Below are positions 13,604-23,982 of a stretch of DNA of 64,000 nt, piece by piece. The notes below the pieces were generated by a model that searched no databases, had not been told where the DNA came from, and was given only the letters and a program-made list of their open reading frames with translations. The DNA comes from Mesoplasma chauliocola (GTDB taxonomy: Bacteria; Bacillota_I; Bacilli_A; Mycoplasmatales; Mycoplasmataceae): positions 522,501 to 586,500 of the forward strand of contig NZ_CP023173.1 in NCBI RefSeq assembly GCF_002290085.1, given 5' to 3'. Made by a program: the position numbers and the translations under genes. Numbering within the stretch: position 1 is the stretch's first letter; each line of letters opens with the position of its first letter.

Positions 13604-15739
13604 TTAATTTCTAATTTTTGATAACGCAAATTGGTTATTTTCAACAGTAATTGTATATCTTGTTCCCTCTTGCATATCACCAGAAATAATATTTTGTGCT
13701 AGTAATGTCTCAATGTTTTTTTCAATATATCTTTTAATTGGTCTTGCCCCAAATTGCGGGTCATATGCCTCTTCTATAATTTTATTTTTTGCTTTCAAGT
13801 CAAATGTTAAGAAGAAATTTTTATCGCTTTCCAATCTTGCAGATAGAACATTTAGTTCCTTGTCTACAATTTCAGCAATGTTTTCTTTTGATAATGGATT
13901 AAAAATAACTACATTATCAATTCTATTTAAGAACTCAGGTTTGAAATGTTTAAGTAATTCTACTTGAATAGCTGTTTTACTTTCTTGAGAAATTGAACCA
14001 TTTTGCAGTATGTATTCGCTTCCTAAATTTGACGTCAAAATAATGATTGTGTTTTTAAAGTCAATTGTTTTTCCTAAAGAATCTGTAATTCGTCCTTCAT
14101 CCAATACTTGTAATAAAATATTGAATACATCGGGGTGTGCTTTTTCTATTTCGTCAAATAAAACAATTGAATATGGATTTCTTCTAACAGCTTCAGTTAA
14201 TCTTCCACCCTCTTCATATCCAACATAACCAGGAGGCGAACCTATTAATTTTGAAACACTATGTTTTTCCATATATTCACTCATGTCTATTCTTACCATC
14301 TTTTTACTTGAGTTAAATAAAATATCAGCTAGGCTTCTTGCTATCTCAGTTTTACCAACACCAGTTGGACCCAAAAATAAGAATGAACCAATTGGTTTAT
14401 TTGGATCTTTAATTCCACTTCTACTTCTTAATATAGCTTGTGAAACAACTTCAATGGCTTCATTTTGCCCTTTAACTCTTTGTTCCAATATTTTTTCAAG
14501 TTCCAATAATTTAACTTTTTCTGATTCAACCAATCTGTCAACAGGAATACCGGTTCATTTAGCAACTATTTCAGCAACATCTTTTTCAGTAACTTCTTCA
14601 CTAACTAAGGTTTCACGATTATTTCTTTCTGATTCAGATAATTGTTTTTCAAGACTTGGTAGTAATGAATATTGTATTTCCCCAGCTCGTTTATAATTTC
14701 CTTCATTTTGTGCTATTTCTAATTCTTTTCTCAGATTTTCAATTGTTGATTTTAAAGCATTTATTTTCTCTAATTCTGATTTTTGTTTACTTCATTCATT
14801 TTGCAATCTTTCTTGAATTACTTTTTGTTTTTCTAATTCATTAATTGCTTCTGCCAGTCTTTCTTTAGACTTTTCATCTTTCTCTTTTGAAAGAGCACTC
14901 TTCTCAATTTCTAATTGCATCACTTTTCTATTTACTTGATCTAGTTCAGTAGGTACACTTGCTAATTCAGTTTTAATAGTTGAAGATGCCTCATCAATTA
15001 AATCAATTGCTTTATCAGGCAAGAATCTATCAGTTATATATCTATTTGACAGGTTAGCAGCACTAACAATTGCATTATCATGAATTCTAACTCCATGATA
15101 AGTTTCAAATCTTTCTTTTAGACCTCTTAGAATAGAAATTGTTTGTTCAACACTTGGTTCTTCCACCATAACTCTTTGAAATCTTCTTTCAAGAGCAGAA
15201 TCTTTTTCAATATATTCACGGTATTCTTTTAAAGTTGTAGCACCAATTGCTTTTAATTCTCCTCTTGCAAGGGCTGGTTTTAATAAGTTAGAAACATCCA
15301 TTCCACTTCCACCACCAGTTTTACCAGCGCCAACAATTAAATGAAGTTCATCAATAAATAAAATTATTTGTCCTTCTGATTTTTTAATTTCATTTACAAT
15401 TGCTTTTACTCTTGACTCATAATCTCCAAGATACATAGCTCCAGCCATTAAACTACCCATGTCTAATTCTAGGATTCTCTTACCTTTTAAAATTGAAGGA
15501 ACATCACCTTTAACAATTCTTTGCGCTAATCCTTCAACAACAGCTGTTTTACCAACTCCAGGTTCACCAATTAAAACTGGATTATTTTTTGTTTTTCTTG
15601 AAAGTATTCTTATTACCCTTAAAATTTCTTCTTCTCTCCCAATTATGGGATCAATTTTCCCGTCTTTAGCAGCTTGTGTTAAATCACGAGTATATTTTTC
15701 CAATGCGTTTACTTCTTCGCCTTTTTGTTGAAATTCCAC
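13604..15739 (-). CDS. clpB: disaggregase ClpB lacking the N-terminal domain
   Basis: Hexameric AAA+ unfoldase that resolves aggregates together with DnaK. The 711-residue protein begins directly before the first ATPase domain (GEPGVGKT Walker A near residue 52, IILFIDELH Walker B), then the coiled-coil middle domain, then the second ATPase domain ([31 protein letters not shown]). The roughly 145-residue Clp N domain of longer ClpB proteins is absent; this is known from other mollicutes. The start is a GTG at 15737-15739, 8 nt after AAAGGAGG. TGA codons are read as Trp. A CIRCE-overlapped promoter lies upstream. Confidence 0.95.
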
Positions 15740-15783
15740 AATAATTTCCTCCTTTTAAAAAACCATTTTATAGGTTTGTAAAT

Positions 15784-15826
15784 ATATTAATACATAATTT
15801 TAGCAAAGTCAATAGTAGAGTGCTAA
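15784..15826 (-). promoter_or_regulatory. clpB promoter overlapped by CIRCE operator
   Basis: CIRCE at 15800-15826: TTAGCAAAG-N9-GAGTGCTAA on the plus strand, one half perfect and the other with three mismatches. On the minus strand a TTGACT -35 (15807-15812), 17-nt spacer and TAATAT -10 (15784-15789) form a near-consensus promoter whose -35 lies inside the operator, so HrcA should exclude polymerase. Confidence 0.88.
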
Positions 15827-15841
15827 TTATTAAACTAGTAA

Positions 15842-15868
15842 AAAAGAAGAAGCTAAACTGCAACTTCT
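15842..15868 (-). terminator. possible terminator after thyA
   Basis: The short stem AGAAG / CTTCT around the thyA stop is followed by TCTTTTTTAC on the minus strand. The stem is only 5 bp. Confidence 0.35.
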
Positions 15869-16719
15869 CCTGTTATTTTTGCATGACTTTGATAGTCAAT
15901 GATTTCGATGTCTTCAAACTTAATATCAAAGATTGAAGCATTTGAATTAATTTTAATTTTACATAACGGTAATGTTTCTCTTTTTAACTGTTCATTTATT
16001 TGATCTAAATGGTTTAAATAAATATGTGCATCACCAATTGTGTGAATAAAGTATCTTGCTTTTAATCCGCATTCTTTTGCAATTAACTCCATTAGAAGAG
16101 CATAAGAAGCAATGTTAAATGGAACGCCCAAAAATACATCTCCGCTTCTTTGATAAAGTTGTAAATCTAACCACCCATCCTTAGATACATAAACTTGTCA
16201 AAAAGAATGACATGGAGGCAATAACATATTATCAACTTCAGTAGGATTTCACGCTGAAACAATATGTCTTCTTGAATAAGGATTCTTTTTAATATCATTA
16301 ATTAATTTAGCAAATTGATCAACTCCGCCAAAATCTCTTCATTGTTTTCCATAAACAGGTCCTAGATCTCCTCACTTTGCACAAAATTCATTATTATTTT
16401 TTAATTGTTCAACAAATTCTTGTAAAGTCTCATTATTAAATTCAGAAGATTTTCTAAAATTATCATATGGTCATTCATTTCAAATTTTTACATTATTATC
16501 TACAAGATATTTAATATTTGTATCGCCTTTAATGAATCACAACATTTCATGAAAGATAGCTTTATAAAATACTTTCTTAGTTGTTAATAGGGGAAATCCT
16601 TCACGTAAATCATATCTTTTTTGTACTCCAAATTTAGAAATGGTTCCTGTGTTTGTTCTATCTTCTCTTTTTTCCCCATCCCTTAATATTTCATTTACTA
16701 ATTCAATGTATTGTTTCAT
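15853..16719 (-). CDS. thyA: thymidylate synthase ThyA
   Basis: Methylates dUMP to dTMP using methylenetetrahydrofolate. The 288-residue protein includes [20 protein letters not shown] (phosphate-binding Arg), the catalytic Cys in [32 protein letters not shown], and [14 protein letters not shown]. Ten or so TGA codons are read as Trp, including those in FHEMLWFIKGDTN and NEWPYDNFR. The length is close to the E. coli enzyme. The ATG has a GGAG-type site. No folA neighbour is seen here, unlike in many Firmicutes. It is probably a single-gene transcript. Confidence 0.96.
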
Positions 16720-16773
16720 AAATAGATCTCCTTATTTCAATGTAAACATTATATTTTAAAATTTAAGAATTTT

Positions 16774-17730
16774 CTAACTTAAATATATTGTTTTTTTATT
16801 TTTTTCCAAATAGTCTTTACCTCTGTTGGTAATTTGTCTTCCTCTCCCAGTTTTAATTATTAATTTCTCTTTTAAAAATATTGGTTCAATATTATTTAAA
16901 ATTGTTTGACTTGGAACATTTATAATTTGCGCCAAACTATCTAAACTTAAAGTAATATTTTCTTTCAACGCTTTTAAATAATCAATATCCTTTTCATTTA
17001 ATCCAAATTCATACAACCCCATTTGATTAAAGACATACTCTAGACTTTTTTCTGATAAATCTTTAATTTTTTCAGTAATTAAAAAATCATAAATTCGTTT
17101 TACTAAATTATTTGCAACTCTCGGAACTAACTTAGAATATCTAGCAATAACCTCAGCTTCTTTTGTTTCGATTGTTATATCATTAAGTTTTTTAAAAGTG
17201 TTTGTAATTATTTTTATTAAGTCTTGTTGATTATATCCTTCAAGCTCAAATTGAATAGGAAAGCGATTTAAAAATGGAAAAGGCAATCTATTGATTTCTG
17301 TAGTTGCTGTAATAATACTAAAGTTGGGCAATTTTATGTTTACAATTTTTGAGTTATATTCTTTTCCAATAATAATACTAAGTTTGTTTTCTTCTAAAAC
17401 AGGATAGAGTACTTCCATGATTTCTTTACTAACTGAATGTATTTCATCAATAAAAAGAATTTGTTTTTCTTTAATACTAGTTAATATTGAAATCAAATCA
17501 CTAGGTTTTTGCAAACTAGGTCCATTTACAATGTGAATCTTTGTTTTTAAAATTTTGCTTAATAAATAAGCAAGACTTGTTTTTCCCATTCCACTAGGTC
17601 CAGAAAAAATAATAGGATCTAAAACTCTATTTTGTTTTACTGCTGCTTCAATATATATTTTCAAATTTTTAATAATTTTTTCTTGCCCTATATACTCATT
17701 TCAACTATTGGGTCTAAAATCGTTACTCAT
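16774..17730 (-). CDS. ruvB: Holliday junction helicase RuvB
   Basis: AAA+ motor for branch migration with RuvA. The 318-residue protein begins RPNSWNEYIGQEKII, matching the usual RPxxLxEYIGQ. It has Walker A IIFSGPSGMGKTSLAYLL, Walker B ILFIDEIHSVSKEIMEVLYP, sensor 1 IITATTE and a C-terminal winged-helix with GRGRQITNRGKDYL. The N-terminal Trp and one other are encoded by TGA. The ATG at 17728-17730 overlaps the end of ruvA by 8 nt. No ruvC is seen, as in other mollicutes. Confidence 0.95.
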
Positions 17731-18271
17731 TACCAATTTGCTCCATAACTATTTGTGTTATTTCTTCAACAGATAAATTATTATCAACTTTTGCTATTTT
17801 GGGCATTATTGCTTTATAGGAAAAACCAAGTTTAACCAATGATGTAATTATTTTTTCTTTCTTTTGAGTTATTTTGTTTTTAAAAAAATATTTTTGTAAT
17901 TCATCAATAATTAATTTTGCTGTGTAGCCACCAATACTTTTTAGTTTAGCTAATTTATCAACATCGTATTCTTCAATAATCAATAAAAATTCATCAAATG
18001 AAAAATTATTTAATATGTAAAATGCAGTTTTCAAACCAACAGTTTTAATTTTTACTAATTCCTTAAACAGATTTCTTTCATCTCTTAATTTGAAAGCTAT
18101 TTCAACTTTTTCAAATTCAGTATTATGATCAGCAATATATAATTTCAAATTACTTTGATTAAAATATTTTTCCTTAGTCAAATATAGGAAATATTCTCCT
18201 ATATTTTGATGCTCCACATATAAATAATTATCATCAATTGACTTAATATCACAAATTAAATAATCCTTCAT
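17723..18271 (-). CDS. ruvA: Holliday junction protein RuvA
   Basis: Tetramer that binds the four-way junction and recruits RuvB. The 182-residue protein has an OB-fold-like N-terminus, two helix-hairpin-helix motifs (residues about 73-95, IKTVGLKTAFYIL, and 105-125, LKSIGGYTAKLIIDEL), and a small C-terminal helical domain with LVKLGFSYKAI that contacts RuvB. The sequence is divergent but the length is near the family's ~195. The ATG is preceded by GAGGTG. It forms an operon with ruvB. Confidence 0.92.
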   Translation of the reverse strand: MKDYLICDIKSIDDNYLYVEHQNIGEYFLYLTKEKYFNQSNLKLYIADHNTEFEKVEIAFKLRDERNLFKELVKIKTVGLKTAFYILNNFSFDEFLLIIEEYDVDKLAKLKSIGGYTAKLIIDELQKYFFKNKITQKKEKIITSLVKLGFSYKAIMPKIAKVDNNLSVEEITQIVMEQIGNE

Positions 18272-18332
18272 ATTTTCACCTCATATTGTTATTAAGCAAA
18301 AAATAAAAAAAGTTATAAATGAAATTTTTTAT

Positions 18333-18363
18333 AAAAAAAATGAAGCTATTAAATTGCTTCATT
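18333..18363 (-). terminator. rho-independent terminator
   Basis: The 8-bp stem AATGAAGC / GCTTCATT with a 9-nt loop followed by a T run on the minus strand terminates the small two-gene unit 18377-19262. Confidence 0.85.
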
Positions 18364-18376
18364 TTTCAAATTTTAC

Positions 18377-18769
18377 TTATGCCTTTAGTAAATCTTCAAT
18401 TTCTTTTTCCAAAATTGCAATCTCTTTATAAAACTTATCTACAAGAGTTTTGTTTTTTAAATTTTTGTTTATTGCTTCAAGTTTTTCTTCTAATTCTATT
18501 CGTTTTAAATTAATAACTAACAAATTTGACTCTTGCTTATTATTTGAAACTGGCTTTGTCTTATTTTTTGAATTTTTGTTATAAGAAATTCAAAAGGGAA
18601 TAACTCCTAAAAGAGGCAAGACAAATATTGTTGCTATTAAGCCTATCCATATACCTGATTGTTTTCCTTGTCTGCATTTTTTTATAGCTAAAAAGCTTAA
18701 CCCAGCAGAAAAAATTAAGAGGAATAGATATGATCAAATATAGATAAGAACTATGGCTCATGTTGGCAT
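18377..18769 (-). CDS. small membrane protein with coiled-coil tail
   Basis: I do not recognise this 130-residue protein. It has two hydrophobic segments at residues about 3-24 and 38-60, then an Asn/Lys-rich linker and a C-terminal stretch (about 80-130) with a heptad-like Leu/Glu/Lys pattern predicted to form a coiled coil. Four TGA codons are read as Trp, so the gene is invisible under the standard code. It starts one base after the stop of the upstream gene, which has the same layout (membrane segments, then coiled coil). The two are probably cotranscribed and may interact. Confidence 0.75.
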
Positions 18770-18770
18770 A

Positions 18771-19262
18771 TTATTCTTCGCCTTCTAAGAAATTAATTTT
18801 ATTTTTGCAAGTTTTGATTTCAATTTTAGTAATTTTGATTTCTTCTTTCAATTGTTTAATTTCATTTTTCAAACTTTCATTATCTGCATTTTCAGTTGAA
18901 GTTTGTTCATTAATTAATTGATTCTTTAATTTAAGTTTTGTATTTTGAAAAGACAACTTAGCATTTAATTTCTCTAATTCGTTTTTCAATTCTTTCAGAA
19001 GAGCATATTCAATATTTTGAATGGAAACAAAATTAGAAGAGTGAGTTTCTTCTTTTTGAGTTTTGACAACTTGGGTCTCATCTTGTGAATTGTTATTTTT
19101 CCCTTTTTCATACATAACAAAGCAAATTATAATGCCTATTATTGCGCTTCCAACAAAACCTGCCAAAAATCCTCAAGAATTGCCCTTAAAACACAATTCA
19201 GCACCATAATATGTTAAACCTATCCCAATCACTATAAAAAAAATTATTAAAAATGCTTCCAT
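18771..19262 (-). CDS. small membrane protein with coiled-coil tail
   Basis: An unrecognised 163-residue protein. Residues 2-20 (LIIFFIVIGIGLTYY) and about 33-52 are hydrophobic, with a Gly-rich turn between; residues 75-163 form a long Lys/Glu/Leu/Asn helix with coiled-coil character. The first ATG at 19260-19262 has a GGAGGAG site; one TGA (in NSWGFLAGF) is read as Trp. It leads a two-gene unit with 18377-18769. A 12-bp palindrome lies about 45 nt upstream of the start and could be an operator. Confidence 0.75.
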
Positions 19263-19304
19263 GCTTGCTCCTCCAATATCTTTCATTATTTTAACAAAAA
19301 AATA

Positions 19305-19316
19305 ACACTATAGTGT
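19305..19316. promoter_or_regulatory. perfect 12-bp palindrome, possible operator (copy 1)
   Basis: ACACTATAGTGT lies 43 nt upstream of the gene starting at 19262. The same palindrome with five further shared flanking bases (AAATAACACTATAGTGT) occurs at 28641. No protein is known to bind it. Confidence 0.4.
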
Positions 19317-19426
19317 CTATAAATAAAAAACACTAGTTTAACCTAGCATTCTATTTTTAAAATTATTTTACAATTATTCTATTTCCTTTCAATTCTTGTT
19401 ATTTTTATAAAAGTATTCAAACATGG

Positions 19427-20256
19427 TTACAGTAGAAAAATAGGTTTTTTATTTTCATTTCATTTATTAGAATTTGAAGAATTAGAAAGTCAACTATGTT
19501 TTTTCATCTATTACTTCAGCTCTTATTTTTTTAACTGTAATCCCACCATCTTCATCAATTAGTTTTCCCTCAATTGATGAAATAGGTTTTGTTGCATCTT
19601 TCTTTTCAATTTAAGTATGAGTTAGAGTAATTTCACCATAATATTTAAATGATTTGAGTTTCTTCCATTTCCGATAAATTTGTATCTATCTTCATGCTTT
19701 GTCTCGTTAAGTGAGTAGTTTAAATTACTATTTTTTAATAGTGATCCCACCAGCCATATCAATATTAGAATCTATAATTTGATCTTGAATTAATTATGGT
19801 GTTCATGCTGTTTTATTCTTTTGATATAGAATATTTTGTAGTTCATTTTTAACTTCACTAATTTCTTTTGTTGTATCTATTCTTTCATTTCAAATATGAG
19901 TTAATTCAATTCAACCATGGTATTTAAAACTATTTGTTTTTGTTCCACTACCTGTAAAAATTCAAATGTCCTTATATTCTTTAAATTCAGCTGAATAATT
20001 AGATGGTTCTAGTTCAACTTTTATTCAAACTATTGAATATATTTTAGCATTAACTATTGCATCCTCTAAATCATTTTTATTTTACATAGAGTTTTTTCTA
20101 GTATCTAAATAGTTTGAATTTCATTAGCTTTTACTTGAATGTTTTTACACTTATTTTCTTGTTTTTTCGAAGCCAGCTTACAGCTAATGTTGTAGATAAA
20201 GTTATAGCGCTAAGAGCTACAAAAAATAATGATATCGTTTTTTTTATATTAATCAC
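19427..20256 (-). pseudogene. decayed variable surface lipoprotein (lipoprotein-17 type)
   Basis: Reading TGA as Trp, pieces of the repeat domain found intact in the 41447-44887 protein are recognisable: YYGEITLTHT, KYHGWIELTHIWNE and NNLDMAGGITIKK-like segments. In-frame TAA/TAG codons and frame changes interrupt them. The 5' end reads VINIKKTISLFFVALSAI...LAVSWLRK from a GTG, a lipoprotein signal whose expected lipobox Cys is now Trp (TGG). It is best seen as a relic of a PF04200-like gene. Confidence 0.8.
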
Positions 20257-20293
20257 TTTAGTGGTATATAAAGTACGCTTATAATGAAGTCTA

Positions 20294-20324
20294 CAAAAAA
20301 AGCAAGTAATTCTAATTAACTTGC
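20294..20324 (-). terminator. rho-independent terminator
   Basis: Perfect 6-bp stem GCAAGT / ACTTGC, extendable inward by AT pairs, followed by seven T on the minus strand. It lies about 110 nt beyond the ABC-2 permease stop. Confidence 0.8.
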
Positions 20325-20370
20325 CAAATTTATTGTTTATAAATTAAAAAACACTACCTTTATAAACTGC

Positions 20371-20420
20371 GAGAAATAAAATATACTTTTCTTTTTTCAG
20401 GAGTGTTTATTTTATTTCTC
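20371..20420. repeat. 13-bp inverted repeat in 3' untranslated region
   Basis: GAGAAATAAAATA at 20371-20383 and its exact complement at 20408-20420, 24 nt apart, between the ABC-2 permease stop and its terminator. The stem lacks a following T run, so it is more likely an mRNA-stabilising or processing structure than a terminator. Confidence 0.6.
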
Positions 20421-20435
20421 CCAGTATTAAGCATT

Positions 20436-21959
20436 TTAATTTTCATAAACTTTTACTTTGAATTTATAAGATAGCCCTACTAAAATTAATATCATAAAAA
20501 TAGTATAACCGATATATAAAACTTCAACAGGCACACTTCTTTTTAGTTTTCACGTACTGTTGTCTTCTTTATTTGAAGCTATTACTTTTAAATTATAATT
20601 ACTACCTAAAAACAATTGTTCTGAAGAAACAAAATTCATTAATACATCATTTTTGTAATTAACTGAATTAAACATCAAATTGAAATGATTAAATGGATTA
20701 ATTCAATTTTTAAAAGTTTGTTTTTTATTTTCTTTAAACACATCATATTCAATCCCAATAACATTATAGCTATCTAAATTACTATATGAATTTAATATTG
20801 TTTCCATCATTATTCTTGTAAACAAAAACTCAGCTGGATTATATAGTTGCTTAATAATTTCATATCGTTCTCTATCATCTGGAGTTGAAGGGTCATTTGC
20901 TTTATAAACTATTGATAAATTTTTATAGTATGCCAAATTATTAACATTATTTAGAACAAATTCAAATATTATGTCATGTTCTTCTATTTCATTATTATCT
21001 AAAGCATACTTAACTACTTTTCTAGCATTTAAATTAAATAAGTTTTCAGAATAAGCATCATTAAAAATATTATCTCATTCAATTAACGTAACATCCTTAT
21101 AAATTAATTCTATATTATTAGTTATTTCTTCTAGTAAATGATCATTAAAAGTAGGATAGATTTCTACTCAATATTTATACCCACTAACTATTTCATTACT
21201 ATCTCTCACTTTTGAATTATTTTTTACTCTTTGTTGAATATCAGTTAATAATTCATTAGATTCAACTTGCTTATTTAAATCATGCGAATAAACATTTTTC
21301 AAAGCAAATCGATTAGCTCCAGATAAGCTGCTGAATGCTGGGGACATATGTTTAATTATTGATGGTGAAAATACAGCACTAATTATTAATAGAATACTTA
21401 ATAAAATACTGCTCATTATCATTAATGAATCTTTTTTAAAAATAAGCGAAAATATAATACAAATAAACATAACTAAGAATATTCAAATTGCATATCAACC
21501 ATAAGCTGATATATAAAGTCGGTAAACCAAAATATCATTAGTCATTTTTATATTAACTATTGAAAAAAATAAACTTGAAATTAATAGGTTAACAACAAAT
21601 ACAGAAAACATTAATCCCATAATGCTTATTATTCTTATTCAATACATTAAATTAACTGAATAACCCATTTTCATTTCTACTTTATATATCATATTAGTTA
21701 TTTGCTGATGTAAAATATTGATCGTAAAATAAGCGCAACTAATTAATATAAGGACTGAGTTAATAACAATAAATAGATTAATGAATACATACCTTGAAGA
21801 AACTGATAACTCTTTTGATTGAAGTATAAATACACCAATTAAATTTAACATTAAAACTAAGAATATATTAATTAATAAAATTGCAAAATTAGTTTTTTGA
21901 CTTTTAAAAATAATTCATTGATTAACTAAAATTTTTAACATTTGACTTTGATGTTTCAT
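20436..21959 (-). CDS. ABC-2-like transporter permease
   Basis: A 507-residue membrane protein, unrecognised at family level. About six hydrophobic segments lie in residues 20-270 (for example LLINIFLVLMLNLIGVFIL and MFICIIFSLIFKK), then a roughly 200-residue hydrophilic region, and a last membrane segment (VEVLYIGYTIFMILILVGL) just before the C-terminus, so the hydrophilic part is probably an extracellular loop. Seven or more TGA codons are read as Trp. Its ATG overlaps the stop of the ATPase gene by one base (TAATG), so the two make one ABC system. The substrate is unknown. Confidence 0.82.
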
Positions 21960-22681
21960 TAACTACTCTCCAATACTTGTTTAGCTGTTATTTCTTCTTT
22001 TGTATGTTCCTTGAATATTTTTTTAATATCACTTTTTTTATCATAAACATCATCATAAGTTATCATTCCTGAGTCTAAAATTATAATATGATCAACAATT
22101 GAAGAAACCTCTTGAATTAAATGTGTTATCACAACAAAAATAGAATCATGTGTCATACTTGTTTTTATAAAATCTAAAATTAAATCTTTATTTTTAATAT
22201 CTAAATTAGCTGTTGGTTCATCAAAGAAAATATACTTTGGTTTAACCAAAAACATTACAAATAGTGAAACTAATTTCTTTTGTCCTGCTGAAATATTTTT
22301 AATCAACATATTTTTGATTGATTCAATATCTAAAATTGGTTTGAATTTCTCAATTGCTTTTTTAATTTTTGAATTGCTAATATTTTTAACATTAGCTTGT
22401 AGTTCTATATACGTTATTACTGAAATTGTTGCTGGCAATTCATTATTTTCTACAAAAAAGTATCAATTTGAAAAATCAATGCCTCTTTGTTGTTTGCCGC
22501 TTAAATTAATTTCACCTGAACTAGCTTTTAATTCATTGAAAATGATTTTTGTTAATGTTGTTTTACCAGCTCCATTGTTACCAAATAAACCATAACACTT
22601 TCCTTCTTTTAGTTCAAATGAAACATCTTTTAATACTTTCTTATTATTAAAGGATTTTTCTATATTTTTTATTGTAATCAT
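21959..22681 (-). CDS. ABC transporter ATP-binding protein
   Basis: A 240-residue stand-alone ATPase. Walker A is GLFGNNGAGKTTLTKI (residues about 33-46), the signature is the slightly unusual ISAGQKKLVSL, Walker B is YIFFDEPTANLD, and the switch His lies in FVVITHLIQE. It energises the adjacent permease 20436-21959 by one-base overlap. One TGA at 22463 is read as Trp. Resembles the ATPases of drug or antibiotic-peptide ABC-2 exporters, but the substrate cannot be named. Confidence 0.92.
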
Positions 22682-22683
22682 TA

Positions 22684-23816
22684 TTATTTACTATAAACAT
22701 AACTTGCAGTTGTTGCACCAATCATATAAGTATTAGCAAAAAATGATGGTATTACTACTTTATTAGTTTGTTCTTTTCCTCCTAAATTATTTTTATATTC
22801 AAAATGATGAGTAGTTCCATTGAAATATGAATTAACTTCTATATTGATTCTAAAACCAACTAAATTTAAACTTGTGTCAACATTGAATAATGAAATCGGA
22901 AATCAAAACACGTTAATTACCAAGATATACATTGTATTACCTACAATTGTGCTACCAGTGAAAAATTGATGTTTTAATGTTCTTAAACCAACTTTTCATT
23001 TTTTAGATATTCCATCATCTATATTATTTATACCTGAAACATTGCTTTTTGAATGAATATGAAAATTTGAGTTCTTTGTTAATATTTCAGCTTTAAGTTT
23101 TCTTGATTAGTTTCAATAAATGTATAAGTATCTTTTTCAATTTGTGCTAGCGAAGCATTATGGACAGTTCTACCTCATGCTCAGTTATATCAAACACCTA
23201 AATAAAGTTTAATTGTTAATTTATTACCGTTTCATTCTTCATTTAAATAACTCTTGCTCGTTCATTTGATGAATGGGATTCATCGGTTTTCTGTAAAGTA
23301 TTTTGTTTATAGTTATAACCATTTAATTTATAACTATAAACTCATGAACTATATTCGCTTTCTTTTCCTTTTGGATCAGTTCAACCGTATCAAGTATTTC
23401 AAAAATTAAACATGTATTCAAATTAAACATTTAAACTGCATATTTCTTTAAGAAATCACTTTTAGAAGTTGCATAATCTGTTGTATTTATTGTAATACCA
23501 TTTACAAAGTGCTCATATCATGTATCTTTACTTCCCTTGCCTATCAAGTAATCTATTGCGTTAGGTCTATATGATAAATTATTATCATTTGTATAATCCA
23601 AAAAAACTCGATATTCACTTCCATAATTTTTACCTAAAAAAGTTAATTCTTTGACATCATATTTTTGATTGTTGTTTTCTCCTAATTTTATACTTTTTTC
23701 TATTTTATGTATTTTTTGGTCGGCCTTTTTTAAATGTGTAAAACCCATAGTTGTATAACTACCAAATATCAAGCTTACAAACATAATAAAATTTAAAAAT
23801 GTTTTTTATTTTTCAT
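22684..23816 (-). pseudogene. frameshifted exported-protein gene
   Basis: A coding-like stretch on the minus strand broken into at least four frames. An ATG at 23814-23816 opens MKNKKHF followed by a stop, one base short of joining the hydrophobic FIMFVSLIFGSYTTMGF segment. A second break near 23431 (TAA after KKYAV), a third near 23240 and a fourth near 23105 precede a C-terminal part ending ATTASYVYSK. It is Tyr/Asn-rich with many TGA-coded Trp and looks like a secreted or surface protein. Its stop lies 3 nt before the ABC ATPase start. I do not recognise the family. Confidence 0.75.
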
Positions 23817-23947
23817 AACTTTATGCCTACCCTGCCTTTATTATATTTGATTATTTTATAAAAATAAAATGTTTAAATATCAACAAAATTTAAAGTCAAA
23901 TTATAGATGTATCATAAAATACTATTATAAATGTTTTTATTTAAACT

Positions 23948-23976
23948 AAAAAAATCATTTCAACTTGAAATGATTT
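23948..23976 (-). terminator. rho-independent terminator after ABC exporter pair
   Basis: The 11-bp stem AAATCATTTCA / TGAAATGATTT with a 3-nt loop and a T run on the minus strand follows the stop at 23983. Confidence 0.85.
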
Positions 23977-23982
23977 TAAATA

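Noticed and set aside
18579..18761. Short minus-strand frame at 18579-18761.
   Set aside because: It is a different frame over the TGA-rich gene 18377-18769, which has membrane segments, a coiled coil and coupled spacing.
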